Part shown: one piece after another, positions 18,141 through 27,470 of the stretch
How the letters are laid out: each line of letters opens with the position of its first letter
How positions within the stretch are numbered: position 1 is the first letter of the stretch
DNA from: Terriglobia bacterium
GTDB lineage: Bacteria; Acidobacteriota; Terriglobia; Terriglobales; Acidobacteriaceae
NCBI GenBank assembly: GCA_020072645.1
Contig: JAIQGK010000012.1
Coordinates: 558,001 to 622,000 of the forward strand
Reading direction: 5' to 3'
Length of the DNA: 64,000 bases
Notes under the pieces: model-generated
Seen by the model: the letters and a program-made list of their open reading frames with translations, nothing else
The model's database searches: none
Told to the model about the DNA's origin: nothing
Made by a program: the position numbers and the translations under genes

Positions 18141-19223
18141 ATGCAACTGAACTTTCCCATTTTTCCGGAGCAGGCCTCGAGCATGGCGGGGCAGGTGGAC
18201 GCGCTCTACCTGTTCCTGGTGTTGATTACCACCTTTTTCTCGCTGCTCATCGCCATTCTGATCCTCTTCTTCGCCATCAAGTACCGGAGAACGCCGGGAC
18301 GGCAGGCGGAACAGATCCACGGCTCCACTCTGTTGGAGATCATCTGGACGGTAATTCCGCTCGGTATCTCGATGGTCATTTTTGTCTGGGGCGCAGTCAT
18401 TTATTACCACATGGAACGCCCACCAGCGAACCCGCTGGAGATTTACGGCGTGGGCAAGCAATGGATGTGGAAGTTCCAGCACCCTGGCGGACAGCGCGAA
18501 ATCAATACTCTGCATGTGCCCACCGGACGCGACGTGAAAGTTACCTTGATTTCACAGGACGTGATCCACAGCTTCTTTGTTCCCGCATTCCGCGTTAAGC
18601 AGGACGTGCTGCCGAACCGCTACGTTTTTACCTGGTTCAGGGCCACCCAGCCGGGGACTTATCACCTGTTCTGCTCGCAATACTGCGGCACCAAGCACTC
18701 AGGCATGGTTGGCCAGGTGGTTGTGATGACGCCGGAAGATTACGCCAACTGGCTGGCCAGCGGCAAAGCTGAAGGATCGCTGGCGTCGCTGGGTGAAAAA
18801 GCGTTCCAGCAATACGGCTGTACAACGTGCCACCGGCCGGATTCAGGCGCGCGTGGCCCGAACCTTGAAGGCGTCTATGGCCGTCCCATCCGCCTTACTG
18901 ATAATCGCGTGGTGCTGGCGGACGACAATTACATTCGCGAATCGATCCTTGAACCGAACGCCAAGGTCGTTTCCGGCTTCCAATCCATCATGCCGACGTT
19001 TCGAGGCGTGGTGAGTGAAGATGAAATCATCGCCATTACCGAATACATCAAGCACCTGTCACCACAACAAGCGAACCCGCTGAATAATCGCTCCACGCCT
19101 ACGGAAATCCGTGACAGTGAAGTGCCAAACATTCAGCAACAAAATAAGCAAGAGAACCAGCAGCAACCGGCACAAACCCCGCAGGGAAAGAGGTCTGCGA
19201 ATCCATCTGGGAAGAAACCATGA
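18141..19223 (+). CDS. coxB: Cytochrome c oxidase subunit II with fused cytochrome c domain (caa3 type)
   Basis: 360 residues. Two N-terminal transmembrane helices (about 20-48 and 65-88) are followed by the CuA cupredoxin domain with ligands in [10 protein letters not shown] and [12 protein letters not shown], and then a fused cytochrome c domain with CTTCH (near 230) and a Met ligand in SIMPTF. The Gln/Pro-rich tail is low complexity. It accepts electrons from cytochromes c, probably ActE or ActA, and passes them to subunit I. The fused heme makes this a caa3-type enzyme. The stop overlaps the coxA start by 4 bp. Confidence 0.93.
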   Translation: MQLNFPIFPEQASSMAGQVDALYLFLVLITTFFSLLIAILILFFAIKYRRTPGRQAEQIHGSTLLEIIWTVIPLGISMVIFVWGAVIYYHMERPPANPLEIYGVGKQWMWKFQHPGGQREINTLHVPTGRDVKVTLISQDVIHSFFVPAFRVKQDVLPNRYVFTWFRATQPGTYHLFCSQYCGTKHSGMVGQVVVMTPEDYANWLASGKAEGSLASLGEKAFQQYGCTTCHRPDSGARGPNLEGVYGRPIRLTDNRVVLADDNYIRESILEPNAKVVSGFQSIMPTFRGVVSEDEIIAITEYIKHLSPQQANPLNNRSTPTEIRDSEVPNIQQQNKQENQQQPAQTPQGKRSANPSGKKP

Positions 19224-20857
19224 GTACCGCAACAGCGATCGTTAAACCGGTAATGCCGGAAAGGCATTTCCTGAACGACAATTACGGAATCAGATCGTGG
19301 CTGCTTACGAAAGACCACAAGCGCATTGCGATCCTGTACCTGTTTTCCATCACGTTCTTCTTCCTCATTGGTGGCGTGTTTGCATCGCTGATCCGGCTGC
19401 ACCTGCTCACCCCAAACGGAGAGTTGTTCGAGGCTGATACCTACAACAAATTGTTCACGATGCACGGCGTGAACATGGTCTTCTTTTTCCTGATCCCATC
19501 AGTTCCCGCGGTGCTGGGCAATTTCCTGGTGCCGATTATGGTGGGCACCAAGGACCTGGCTTTCCCCAAGATCAACCTTCTGAGCTGGTATCTGTACATG
19601 GCCGGTGGCATATTTTCCATGGCTGCTATGGTCTCAGGCGGCGTGGATTCCGGATGGACCTTCTATGCCCCGCTCAGCTCCGGCTATTTAAAGACGCATG
19701 TCATCATGCTGGCCGTGGGCGTGATTATCGCCGGTTTTTCCTCGATTTTTACCGGCCTGAACTTCATTGTCACCGTCCACCGCATGCGCGCTCCCGGCAT
19801 GACCTGGGGCAGGCTGCCGCTCTTTATATGGTCGAACTATGCAGCCAGCCTGATCATGATTCTGGGAACCCCGGTCATTGCGATCACCCTGATCTTGTTG
19901 GCGCTGGAACGCGGCTTCCACATTGGCATTTTCGATCCGAAACTGGGCGGCGATCCAGTGCTGTTTCAGCACATGTTCTGGTTTTACTCGCATCCCGCCG
20001 TTTACATCATGATTCTGCCCGGCATGGGCGTCATCAGCGAAATCGTTCCGTGCTTCTCCCGCAAACGAATTTTCGGATACTCGTTCGTGGCGTTCTCCAG
20101 TGTCGCAATCGCGGTTTTCGGATTTGTTGTGTGGGCGCACCACATGTTCGTGGCGGGCATCTCGGTTTATTCGGCTCTGGTTTTTTCGCTCTTAAGCTAC
20201 GCGGTGGCTATCCCTTCAGCCGTGAAGGTCTTTAACTGGACCGCCACCATGTACAAGGGCTCAATCGAGATGAGTACCCCGATGCTTTACGCTATGGCGT
20301 TCATCGGCCTGTTTACCATCGGCGGATTGACCGGGCTTTTTCTGGCCGCTCTGGGTTTGGACATCCATATCCATGACACCTACTTTGTCATAGCGCACTT
20401 CCACTATGTAATGGTGGGCGGCATGGTTACGGCTTATCTGGGCGGATTGCATTTCTGGTGGCCCAAAATAACAGGACGAATGTATCCTGAAGCGCCAGCC
20501 AAGCTGGCTGCGCTGATCACGTTCATTGGATTCAACCTCACGTTCTTCCCGCAGTTTCTTCTTGGATACATGGGCATGCCGCGCCGCTATTGGGCTTATC
20601 CGCCTGAGTTCCAGGTGCTCAACGTGCTATCAAGCGCTGGCGCTTCAGTCCTGGCCGTGGGCTTCCTGCTGCCGATCCTGTACTTTGCATGGTCGCTAAG
20701 GTATGGAGAGATCGCTGGGAACAATCCGTGGCAGGCCACCGGCTTGGAATGGGAAACCAGCTCGCCGCCACCGACGCACAATTTCCACGAGATCCCGATC
20801 GTCACCAAAGATCCGTATGCCTACGGAGAAGATGCGGAGGTCACCGTTGTCCACTAG
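19220..20857 (+). CDS. coxA: Cytochrome c oxidase subunit I, A2-subtype heme-copper oxidase
   Basis: 545-residue catalytic subunit with 12 expected helices. Heme a and a3/CuB ligands are visible in [36 protein letters not shown] and [17 protein letters not shown]. The D-channel Glu of HPEVY is replaced, and the YSHPxVY signature is present instead; this defines subtype A2 in the standard heme-copper oxidase classification. HPAVY also holds the His-Tyr pair that forms the active-site crosslink. Translationally coupled to coxB (ATGA) and overlaps coxC. Confidence 0.95.
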   Translation: MSTATAIVKPVMPERHFLNDNYGIRSWLLTKDHKRIAILYLFSITFFFLIGGVFASLIRLHLLTPNGELFEADTYNKLFTMHGVNMVFFFLIPSVPAVLGNFLVPIMVGTKDLAFPKINLLSWYLYMAGGIFSMAAMVSGGVDSGWTFYAPLSSGYLKTHVIMLAVGVIIAGFSSIFTGLNFIVTVHRMRAPGMTWGRLPLFIWSNYAASLIMILGTPVIAITLILLALERGFHIGIFDPKLGGDPVLFQHMFWFYSHPAVYIMILPGMGVISEIVPCFSRKRIFGYSFVAFSSVAIAVFGFVVWAHHMFVAGISVYSALVFSLLSYAVAIPSAVKVFNWTATMYKGSIEMSTPMLYAMAFIGLFTIGGLTGLFLAALGLDIHIHDTYFVIAHFHYVMVGGMVTAYLGGLHFWWPKITGRMYPEAPAKLAALITFIGFNLTFFPQFLLGYMGMPRRYWAYPPEFQVLNVLSSAGASVLAVGFLLPILYFAWSLRYGEIAGNNPWQATGLEWETSSPPPTHNFHEIPIVTKDPYAYGEDAEVTVVH

Positions 20858-21635
20858 CCAGACAACCACTACCGATCATCATCCGGCGCTGGCGCACCAG
20901 TTCGACAGCATGGAGCAGCAGCAGGAAGCTTCCACCTTTGGTATGTGGGTGTTCCTGCTCACTGAGCTAATGATGTTTGGCGGACTCTTTACCGCATACC
21001 TGATCTACCGCCTCAAGTATTACCCGGCCTTCGTCGCCGGCAGCACCAGCATCAGCGTTTCATGGGGATTCGCCAATACGCTGGTTCTGATCGCCAGTAG
21101 CTTCACCATGGCCATGACGGTTTGGGCGGCGCAAAATGGTAGGCGCAAAACGCAGGTCTGGCTGCTTCTGGCTACCATGCTCCTGGGTGCGGCGTTCCTT
21201 GGCGTAAAAGCTAAGGAGTATTACGACAAATGGGACGAGTGCCACATCCCCGGCCACGTGATCGGCAAAGGTTTCAATGCCTGGGGCGGCTGCAGTGCCA
21301 CGGACAAATCGCTGGGCAATATTGCGGAGGAAATCCGCGATCCCAAGCACCACGGCAATTCCAACGTCACTGAAATTTCGGCCGAGCAGACAGCCAAGCG
21401 GACAGAGATTTTCTTTTCCTTCTACTTCCTCATGACCGGCCTTCACGCCTTTCACATGGTGATCGGACTGGGGCTGCTGGGGTGGCTTTTACTACGCGCC
21501 AAAAGCGGGGAGTTTGGCCCTGCCTACTACACGCCCATTGAACTGGGCGGCCTGTACTGGCACTTTGTCGATATTGTATGGATTTTCCTGTTCCCATTGC
21601 TGTATTTGATCAGCCGGCACCAACACGGAGTTTAA
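20847..21635 (+). CDS. coxC: Cytochrome c oxidase subunit III, TTG start overlapping coxA
   Basis: 262-residue membrane protein with [35 protein letters not shown] and [18 protein letters not shown], all standard subunit III blocks. Start: TTG at 20847 sits 6 nt after GGAGG (20836-20840) inside the end of coxA; an in-frame ATG at 20832 has poorer spacing and stays possible. A polar insert of about 50 residues (from [14 protein letters not shown] to [11 protein letters not shown]) separates two helices and contains two Cys residues. Its function is not evident. A 15 bp gap leads to subunit IV. Confidence 0.9.
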   Translation: MSTSQTTTTDHHPALAHQFDSMEQQQEASTFGMWVFLLTELMMFGGLFTAYLIYRLKYYPAFVAGSTSISVSWGFANTLVLIASSFTMAMTVWAAQNGRRKTQVWLLLATMLLGAAFLGVKAKEYYDKWDECHIPGHVIGKGFNAWGGCSATDKSLGNIAEEIRDPKHHGNSNVTEISAEQTAKRTEIFFSFYFLMTGLHAFHMVIGLGLLGWLLLRAKSGEFGPAYYTPIELGGLYWHFVDIVWIFLFPLLYLISRHQHGV

Positions 21636-21650
21636 GGACCAGAAACGAAC

Positions 21651-21944
21651 ATGTCTGAACATTCACATCCCACTCCCGGTCTTTACCTGGTAATTTTGCT
21701 TTCCTTGGTGGTCGGTACCTGCCTTACCTGGGGCATCGCTTTTGTTGATTTAGGAAAATGGAATCCGGTAGTCGCGCTTACGATCGCGGTCATTAAAGCG
21801 GTCCTGGTCGTTCTCTTCTTTATGCACGTTCATTACAGCAGCAAGCTTACCAAGCTCACGATTTCCGCCGGCGTCTTCTGGCTGATGATCATGATCACCA
21901 TGAGCCTGAGCGATTATCTGACGCGGACGTTCCTGCCGCAGTAA
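21651..21944 (+). CDS. coxD: Cytochrome c oxidase subunit IV family protein
   Basis: 97-residue protein with three hydrophobic helices and the Lys in the second helix region AVIKAVLVVLFFMHVHYSSKLTK, typical of prokaryotic subunit IV (COX4_pro). It stabilises the oxidase. An AAGGA sequence lies a few bases ahead of the ATG. Last gene of the rightward respiratory operon; a convergent gene follows after 94 bp. Confidence 0.88.
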   Translation: MSEHSHPTPGLYLVILLSLVVGTCLTWGIAFVDLGKWNPVVALTIAVIKAVLVVLFFMHVHYSSKLTKLTISAGVFWLMIMITMSLSDYLTRTFLPQ

Positions 21945-21948
21945 CGCA

Positions 21949-22021
21949 GTATTTAGCTGCAAGACCGCAGCGATTTCGATGTTTTCCAGGCTGCTAAGAT
22001 CTTCCAATATCCGCTAAATAC
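21949..22021. repeat. Inverted repeat between convergent genes
   Basis: GTATTTAGC at 21949-21957 and GCTAAATAC at 22013-22021 are perfectly complementary 9 bp arms with a loop of about 55 nt, between the coxD and HEAT-protein stops. No T-tract follows, so a terminator function is uncertain. Confidence 0.4.
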
Positions 22022-22038
22022 TAAGTACTAATTACCAA

Positions 22039-23166
22039 CTACTGCTTAGTCAGAATCTCTTCCAGAAAATCCAGCGCCCGCGGATCGTTCATCTGTCCCA
22101 GCCAGAAGATGGCTTGCTTACGCACGACGGGGTTCTTGTTCGTTTTGGCCACGTTGATCAGGCGTGGGACCGCATCGGCATCATGCATCTGACTCAGCGC
22201 AAACACTGCTTTTTTCTTCACTTCCGTCTCAGGATCGTTTTCGATTGCGTCAGTAATCTGCTCCGCGGCTTTTCTGCTGCCCTTCTGCGCCAGCCAGAAA
22301 ATTGCCTGCCCCCTGACGCGCGGGCTTTGGTCGTACCGGGCCATGCCGATCAGGTCCTTCAGCGCTTCCGGTTCTTTGCTTTGTGAAAACGCGAACGTGC
22401 CTTTCTCCCGCATACGATCATCTGGATCGTCGCGCACGTACTTGCGAAGAAGCTCCAGGCCTTTCTTTCCGCGCTCCACACCCAGCCAGAACGCGACGTT
22501 TTCGCGCAGCGACGGGCGTTGTCCCGGCTGAATCATCTTTTCCAGCGCGGCATCGGCGGCTGGCGTGTCATGCATGGCGATGGCCATCACCGCCTGATGC
22601 TCCGGGCCTTTCCTTCGGGACTCGCTCTCGGAGGCTTCAGCAAGGGCCATTTTGCTCAGCAGTTCCACGCTCTGCTCCGGCTTTACGTCTTCCAGCCAAT
22701 AAAGTGGGAGATTGGCAAAGTCGAGAGGACAGTCAGCGCTGTACACGCGAATTTTTCTAATCTGCTTTTCTTCGGCGCGCAGGAAAATGAACGCATAGGG
22801 CAAGGGCTCTGGCGGCGAGCAGTCGGAGTTCGTCCCGCTAAAGGAGCTGCCTCTTTCCGACTCCAGCTTGCAGCCTATACAACACTTGCTTGCACTCGAT
22901 ACTTCTTGATCGAAGGAGTCAAAACAGCACATCGTACGTTCTTTAGCGGTCGCAGGAATTCTGTAGCCGATCCAGAGCGGCGCGGTCTGTTTCTGCACCA
23001 GGCCATCCACAGTCGCCTGAAGACCGGACGACGCGGAAAGCTCCTGCACCTTCGCGTTGGATATCTTCGGTTTCTGGGCGACTGGCTGCGCGGGTTGCTG
23101 CGCAGCCGTCATGACGGCATAACCAGCCAGCAAAATTGCGAGTATGTGTCTCTGCCAGGTTTTCAT
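22039..23166 (-). CDS. Exported HEAT-repeat protein with Cys-rich N-terminal region
   Basis: 375 residues with a signal peptide (MKTWQRHILAILLAGYAVMTAA). A Cys-rich stretch follows at about 75-120 (TMCCFDSF, KCCIGCKLE, SDCSPPE). The C-terminal half is built from HEAT or PBS-lyase-like helical repeats of about 31-35 residues, with recurring units such as VRGQAIFWLAQKGSRKA and VRKQAIFWLGQMNDPRA. These form a solenoid for protein binding. An AAGGAG ribosome-binding site lies upstream, 10 bp after the preceding HEAT gene. Last gene of the sigma/anti-sigma operon, so it is probably a partner or output of that system. Exact role unknown. Confidence 0.82.
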   Translation of the reverse strand: MKTWQRHILAILLAGYAVMTAAQQPAQPVAQKPKISNAKVQELSASSGLQATVDGLVQKQTAPLWIGYRIPATAKERTMCCFDSFDQEVSSASKCCIGCKLESERGSSFSGTNSDCSPPEPLPYAFIFLRAEEKQIRKIRVYSADCPLDFANLPLYWLEDVKPEQSVELLSKMALAEASESESRRKGPEHQAVMAIAMHDTPAADAALEKMIQPGQRPSLRENVAFWLGVERGKKGLELLRKYVRDDPDDRMREKGTFAFSQSKEPEALKDLIGMARYDQSPRVRGQAIFWLAQKGSRKAAEQITDAIENDPETEVKKKAVFALSQMHDADAVPRLINVAKTNKNPVVRKQAIFWLGQMNDPRALDFLEEILTKQ

Positions 23167-23176
23167 CGAGCGCTCC

Positions 23177-24415
23177 TTACTTGTTCAGGATTTCCATCAT
23201 GTAGTCGCTGATTTCCGGCGAATTCATGAGAGACATCTTTGAGATCAGCGATCTCTTCAGTTCAGGATTAGTTTCCTTGCGGGCCAGCGCCACCATCTCT
23301 TTCCCGGCGCCATGCAGAAACAACGCATTGATGACTTTCTTTTTTGTGGAAACATCAGCTTGCGAGTTATAGACCTTGGTCAAAGCGGCAAGGCTTTCTT
23401 CGCCGCCTACCAGACCAAGGGTATTGATGGCTTTGTCCAGGACAGCCGGGTCCTTCTCTGTCTGAACGATCTCCGCCAGTTCATGGGCACACCCGCACAT
23501 AAGCATCGCGCCCACGGCCTCCTTGCGTGTCTCGACATCAGGTGAGTTTTTGTAGAAATCGAGCAACTCCGCGCGACCTCCCATCATGCCCAAGTAGCGA
23601 ATGGCTTCGCGGCGAAGCTCAGGGTTCTTTTCTGTCTTCGCCAGCGCTGCGACGTCATCCTTGCAGCCACACATAAGCCACGCCTGAAAAACGGTCTTTT
23701 TCACGCTTATGTCCGTGGAGGAGTTATAAACTTCCTTCAGCACGGCGCGGTTGCGGGGATTGCCGTTCATGCCCATGTTACGGATAGCGCGCTTCTGTAA
23801 ATCCGGCTGATTGTTCGCCTTGGCGAGCCCCACGAGAATCTCCTGGGCTTTCTCCGATCCGCTCTGCGAAAGTACGAACAGTGCTTTGTCTTTCAGCTTC
23901 GGGGGATAATTCCCCGTGATGATCTTTTCCAGCAAGGGAACGGCTTTCTCCGGATTGGAATTCATCAGGCTCTGGATCGCCAGCAGTTTCAATTCCTCAT
24001 CGGAAATGTTTTCTGGATTGCTGACGCCGCGAATTTCCTGCTCCAGCGCCCCGGCGTCCCGCAGCCAATTGCTCTTGGGATAGTTCTTGCGAAGCTCGCC
24101 AATCGCCGTCAGCGCCTGCGCCTTGTTACCGGCCTTGTTCAGAGCGTAGGCCTTCCAGTACATGGCGCCGTCAGCGCGGCGTCCGTGGATCTTGATCACT
24201 CCATCGAATTGCTTGATGGCGTTATCGTATTCGCCGTTATCAAGCGCGTCTTTGGCGGCCTGATACAGCTCGTCTTCGTGCGCGTTCGCCTTCTCCGCGG
24301 TCTGCGGATCCAGCAGTGCAGCCGAGGGCACTTGCTGCGCCGCAGCGGCGGAAGACAGCCCAAAAGAAACAGCGATATTTAAAAATAAGATCAGAAATAA
24401 TTTGCGATTCATCAT
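23177..24415 (-). CDS. Exported TPR/HEAT-repeat protein
   Basis: 412 residues with a signal peptide ending near SSAAAAQQ. Residues about 45-125 read as tetratricopeptide-like helices (DALDNGEYDNAIKQFDGVIK), and from about 140 onward there are HEAT-like repeats, two of which carry the same LMCGC sequence at their turns. Together with its neighbour it forms a pair of secreted helical-repeat proteins. It starts 2 bp after the anti-sigma factor stop, so coupled expression is expected. No enzymatic motif seen. Confidence 0.82.
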   Translation of the reverse strand: MMNRKLFLILFLNIAVSFGLSSAAAAQQVPSAALLDPQTAEKANAHEDELYQAAKDALDNGEYDNAIKQFDGVIKIHGRRADGAMYWKAYALNKAGNKAQALTAIGELRKNYPKSNWLRDAGALEQEIRGVSNPENISDEELKLLAIQSLMNSNPEKAVPLLEKIITGNYPPKLKDKALFVLSQSGSEKAQEILVGLAKANNQPDLQKRAIRNMGMNGNPRNRAVLKEVYNSSTDISVKKTVFQAWLMCGCKDDVAALAKTEKNPELRREAIRYLGMMGGRAELLDFYKNSPDVETRKEAVGAMLMCGCAHELAEIVQTEKDPAVLDKAINTLGLVGGEESLAALTKVYNSQADVSTKKKVINALFLHGAGKEMVALARKETNPELKRSLISKMSLMNSPEISDYMMEILNK

Positions 24416-24417
24416 GG

Positions 24418-25185
24418 TTATAGCCTCTGGTTTACGCTGCCGCCGGAAAGCTCCGGACGCCGCGCTCTAGAATTCACTTCAGAACCGACTACGCGTACCT
24501 TGAACAAAAGCCCTTCAGACTGGATCGTGTGGCGCACCTGCTCTAAATCGTCGGGCGAAACTTCTGCTGGACCATTGGCGATCTCCGCCAGCACGCGACC
24601 CAATTGGTCGAGCAATCGAGCCACCCGCGGATCGCCCGCTTGTTGCGAACTCACGCGATATAGGTGATTGTTATCCAGCAACTCGCGGGCCTCGGCTTGT
24701 TCACTGGAAAAATTGATGGGACCTTTGGTGTCATTGTTCATGATTTCCACCAGAAGCATCTGCGACCGCTCCAGGTGATCGCCGACAGCGACTAAAACCA
24801 CACGTTGCGGATTGACCTGTGAAGCCGGTTGTTGCGCGATCTGCGGGCCGGGACGGGGCCAGAAACGGCCAGCCAGAAACGCTGCGACCAGCAGTAGGGC
24901 CATTACTCCCGCGAATGCCCATTTTGGTGGCGACGGCCTGAGCACCCGTCTAAGAAAGCCTGTTTTTTCCGGCAGACGGTCACGCAGATTCAGCCATGTT
25001 TTTTCTTCAAAGCCCGGGCCAGGCTCAGGGACTTCCAATGGTTCGATCTGCTGCAGCGTGGACTGCACACGCGCAAATTCAGCGCGGCACTCCGCGCAGG
25101 CGGCCAGATGGCGCTCCACTTCCGATGCTTCTTCTACATCGCCGTAATAATGCAATACGATCTGTTCTTCGCTTAGATGGTTCAT
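24418..25185 (-). CDS. Anti-sigma factor with zinc-finger (ZAS-type) N-terminus
   Basis: Start taken at ATG 25185 (MNHLSEEQIVLHYYGD), overlapping the sigma-factor stop by 4 bp. 255 residues. The cytoplasmic N-terminal domain has the HxxxCxxC motif HLAACAEC (about 26-33) typical of zinc-binding anti-sigma factors. A single transmembrane helix (about 85-107, WAFAGVMALLLVAAFLAG) leads to a periplasmic domain of about 140 residues rich in Glu and Gln. It should hold the cognate ECF sigma factor inactive until an envelope signal is received. Confidence 0.87.
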   Translation of the reverse strand: MNHLSEEQIVLHYYGDVEEASEVERHLAACAECRAEFARVQSTLQQIEPLEVPEPGPGFEEKTWLNLRDRLPEKTGFLRRVLRPSPPKWAFAGVMALLLVAAFLAGRFWPRPGPQIAQQPASQVNPQRVVLVAVGDHLERSQMLLVEIMNNDTKGPINFSSEQAEARELLDNNHLYRVSSQQAGDPRVARLLDQLGRVLAEIANGPAEVSPDDLEQVRHTIQSEGLLFKVRVVGSEVNSRARRPELSGGSVNQRL

Positions 25186-25811
25186 TTCACTGCGCTCCCG
25201 CCCCACCGCGCTCCGCGCGTTGAAGAACCCGGACCGGCATAAGGTTCCAGCTGCTGCCTGAGTTTTTGCACCGCGCGGAACACGCTGTTCTTGGCGGCGC
25301 TGGCTTTCAGGTTCAGCGCTTGGCTGATCTCTTCAATAGACCGGCCTTCCATGTGGCGCATGGTGAAGGCCACGCGCTCAGCCGGCGTGAGTAAACCAAG
25401 TGCCCCGGCAATCTTCTGCTTCATCTCCGCGCTCAGCACCAGCCGGTCTGGCCCTGGGTTTTGGGCCGGAAGCTGAATCTGCGCGCTGTCCTCGGCGTCA
25501 GGGTTATCGACAATCTGATAAGTATCTTTCGTCTGCATATGCGTTTTTCTCGCGGTCAGGAAGTCAAGCGTGCGGTTCACCGCGATCCGGTAGAGCCATG
25601 TGCTGAAGTTGGCGCGAAGCTCAAAACGCTCCAGGCTCTTGTAGGCCCGCAGGAAAGTTTCCTGGACGAGCTCTTCCGTATCCTGCTGGTTCCCGGTCAT
25701 GCGGTAGATCACGCGGAAGATGCTGCGCGAATGGCGGTCGACCAGGACACGAAAAGCATTTCTGTCGCCGGCCAGGACCTGCGCCACTATTGCTGCATCT
25801 GTAACTTCCAT
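25182..25811 (-). CDS. ECF-type RNA polymerase sigma factor
   Basis: 209 residues. Region 2 (DRHSRSIFRVIYRMTGNQQD, then TEELVQETFLRAYKSLERF with FSTWLYRIAVNRTLDFL) and region 4 (LTPAERVAFTMRHMEGRSIEEI with HTH ISQALNLKASAAKNSVFRA) are clear. A longer than usual acidic/Pro linker joins them. First gene of a four-gene leftward operon: sigma, anti-sigma, two HEAT proteins. The sigma factor may regulate its own operon, but no clear ECF promoter pair (AAC/CGTC-like) was identified upstream. Confidence 0.92.
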   Translation of the reverse strand: MEVTDAAIVAQVLAGDRNAFRVLVDRHSRSIFRVIYRMTGNQQDTEELVQETFLRAYKSLERFELRANFSTWLYRIAVNRTLDFLTARKTHMQTKDTYQIVDNPDAEDSAQIQLPAQNPGPDRLVLSAEMKQKIAGALGLLTPAERVAFTMRHMEGRSIEEISQALNLKASAAKNSVFRAVQKLRQQLEPYAGPGSSTRGARWGGSAVK

Positions 25812-25852
25812 TCGATTAAGTTAGACTGGAATCAGGGAGAGCGGTTAGGTTT

Positions 25853-25954
25853 TTCACCGCAAAGGGCGCGAAGGACGCAAAGAAGAGAGAAATGGAAGAC
25901 CAACGCCAAAGGGCTTTCCCATTCCTTTGCGGCCGTTGCACCCTTTGCGGTAAA
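25853..25954. repeat. Intergenic imperfect palindrome, CCGCAAAGG family
   Basis: Left arm 25853-25882 (TTCACCGCAAAGGGCGCG and onward to GCAAAG) and right arm 25925-25954 (CTTTGCGG to CCCTTTGCGGTAAA) form an inverted repeat of about 30 bp with a few mismatches and a loop of about 42 nt. It lies between the divergent sigma-factor start and the gatA stop and touches the gatA stop codon. It resembles other palindromes in this window in layout, not in sequence. Confidence 0.78.
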
Positions 25955-27388
25955 TCAGGAACTTGACTCGATGGAAGAAGCTACGCGGAGCACCGTACTC
26001 TCATCAAAGTGCCGTCCCAGGACCTGCAAGCCGATGGGCAGGCCAGCCGAGTTCTTGCCGCAGGGAACGCTGATCCCCGGTACACCGGCCAGATCGGCGG
26101 TAACGGTATAGATGTCGGCAAGGTACATGGCCAGGGGATCGTCGACCTTTTCGCCGAGTTTGAAGGCCGGAGTCGGCGCGGTTGGCGTTACGATGGCATC
26201 AACTTTCTGAAAAGCCTGTTCGAAGTCGCGCGTCAGCAGGGTGCGCACCCGCTGAGCTTTTAGATAGTAGGCATCGTAATATCCGGAACTTAACGCGTAT
26301 GTGCCGAGCATGATGCGGCGTTTTACTTCGGTCCCAAAAGCTTCGTCACGGCTCTTGCGATACATGTCGGAAAGCGTGCGAGCGCCTTTGGCACGGTAGC
26401 CGTAGCGCACGCCGTCAAAGCGGGCCAGGTTGGCGGAGACCTCTGCGGTCGCAATCACGTAATAAGTGGGGATGGCGTAAGACGTATGTGGGAGGGAAAT
26501 GGGCACAATCTCGCATCCGGCTTCGCGCAGTTTGGCAATCCCGGCTTCGACGGCTGCCCGGACTTCAGCGTCCAAGCCGTCGCCGAAATATTCTCTTGGC
26601 ACGCCGATCTTCAGGCCGTTTACGGGCTTTAGCAGTTCAGCTTCGTAGTCGGGAACAGGCACGTCGGCGGAAGTTGAGTCCAGCGGATCACGTCCGGCAA
26701 TCACGCGCAGGAGAATCGCCGCGTCCTTCACAGTTTTGGTGAGTGGGCCAATGTGATCAAGAGATGAAGCAAAAGCAATCAGGCCGTAACGCGAGACGCG
26801 ACCGTAGGTTGGCATGAGCCCAACCACGCCACAGAAAGAAGCCGGCTGGCGGATGGAGCCTCCTGTGTCAGAGCCCAGCGTCGCAACAGCGGTTCCCGCT
26901 GCAACGGCAGCGGCGGAACCTCCACTGGAGCCGCCGGGGACGCGAGATTTATCGCGCGGGTTGCGGACAGGCCCATAGGCGGAGTTCTCATTCGACGAGC
27001 CCATGGCAAACTCATCGCAATTCATCTTGCCCAGAACGATTGCGCCTGCGGCTTCAAGCCGGGCCACGGCAGTGCAGTCATAGGGGGGAATGAAATTTTC
27101 CAGGATCTTTGAGCCCGCCGTCGTGCGTATTCCTTTCGTGACCATCACATCTTTGATCCCGACCGGGACGCCCGCCAGCGGGGGCAGAGGAGAGTCTTTG
27201 CTTACCAGATCGTCGATCTGTTTCGCATGCTTTAAAGCCCGGTCTTCGCAGAGAGTGAGGTAAGCGTGAATTCCAGGATCGTCAGTTTTGATCTTCCCGT
27301 AAAACTTTTCCACGAGTTCGGACGCGGTAATTTGTTTTGCCGCGATAGCGGTTCGGGTGGAGTCGATAGTGAGCGAGTTCAGGTCCAT
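25955..27388 (-). CDS. gatA: Aspartyl/glutamyl-tRNA amidotransferase subunit A
   Basis: 477-residue amidase that releases ammonia from glutamine for conversion of Glu-tRNA(Gln) or Asp-tRNA(Asn). The amidase signature is complete: catalytic Lys in [10 protein letters not shown] (about 78), [15 protein letters not shown], and the cis-Ser/Ser nucleophile in [16 protein letters not shown]. Full length and typical of GatA. gatC lies 82 bp upstream on the same strand with repeat sequence between; gatB is not in the window. Confidence 0.95.
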   Translation of the reverse strand: MDLNSLTIDSTRTAIAAKQITASELVEKFYGKIKTDDPGIHAYLTLCEDRALKHAKQIDDLVSKDSPLPPLAGVPVGIKDVMVTKGIRTTAGSKILENFIPPYDCTAVARLEAAGAIVLGKMNCDEFAMGSSNENSAYGPVRNPRDKSRVPGGSSGGSAAAVAAGTAVATLGSDTGGSIRQPASFCGVVGLMPTYGRVSRYGLIAFASSLDHIGPLTKTVKDAAILLRVIAGRDPLDSTSADVPVPDYEAELLKPVNGLKIGVPREYFGDGLDAEVRAAVEAGIAKLREAGCEIVPISLPHTSYAIPTYYVIATAEVSANLARFDGVRYGYRAKGARTLSDMYRKSRDEAFGTEVKRRIMLGTYALSSGYYDAYYLKAQRVRTLLTRDFEQAFQKVDAIVTPTAPTPAFKLGEKVDDPLAMYLADIYTVTADLAGVPGISVPCGKNSAGLPIGLQVLGRHFDESTVLRVASSIESSS

Positions 27389-27404
27389 TATGGGTTTCTA
27401 TTTG

Positions 27405-27470
27405 GCAAAACAAAACCTCACCACGGAGGCACGGAGACGCGGAGAAGATCAAACCTTTGAGACAGCAAAG
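27405..27470. repeat. Repeat module (CACGGAGG units) between gatA and gatC
   Basis: Short direct units CACGGAGGCACGGAGACGCG occur near 27421-27440, followed by AAACCTTTGAGAC. The same AAACCTTTGA sequence with GGAACGGAGG-type units recurs near 27858-27890 in the same orientation on the other side of gatC. These belong to the same loose class as the ACCACAGAG repeat at 31399. Confidence 0.55.

Noticed and set aside
20703-20846. Upstream extension of coxC from 20703
   Set aside because: It lies wholly inside coxA, encodes Arg-rich random-looking sequence, and a good ribosome-binding site exists for 20847.
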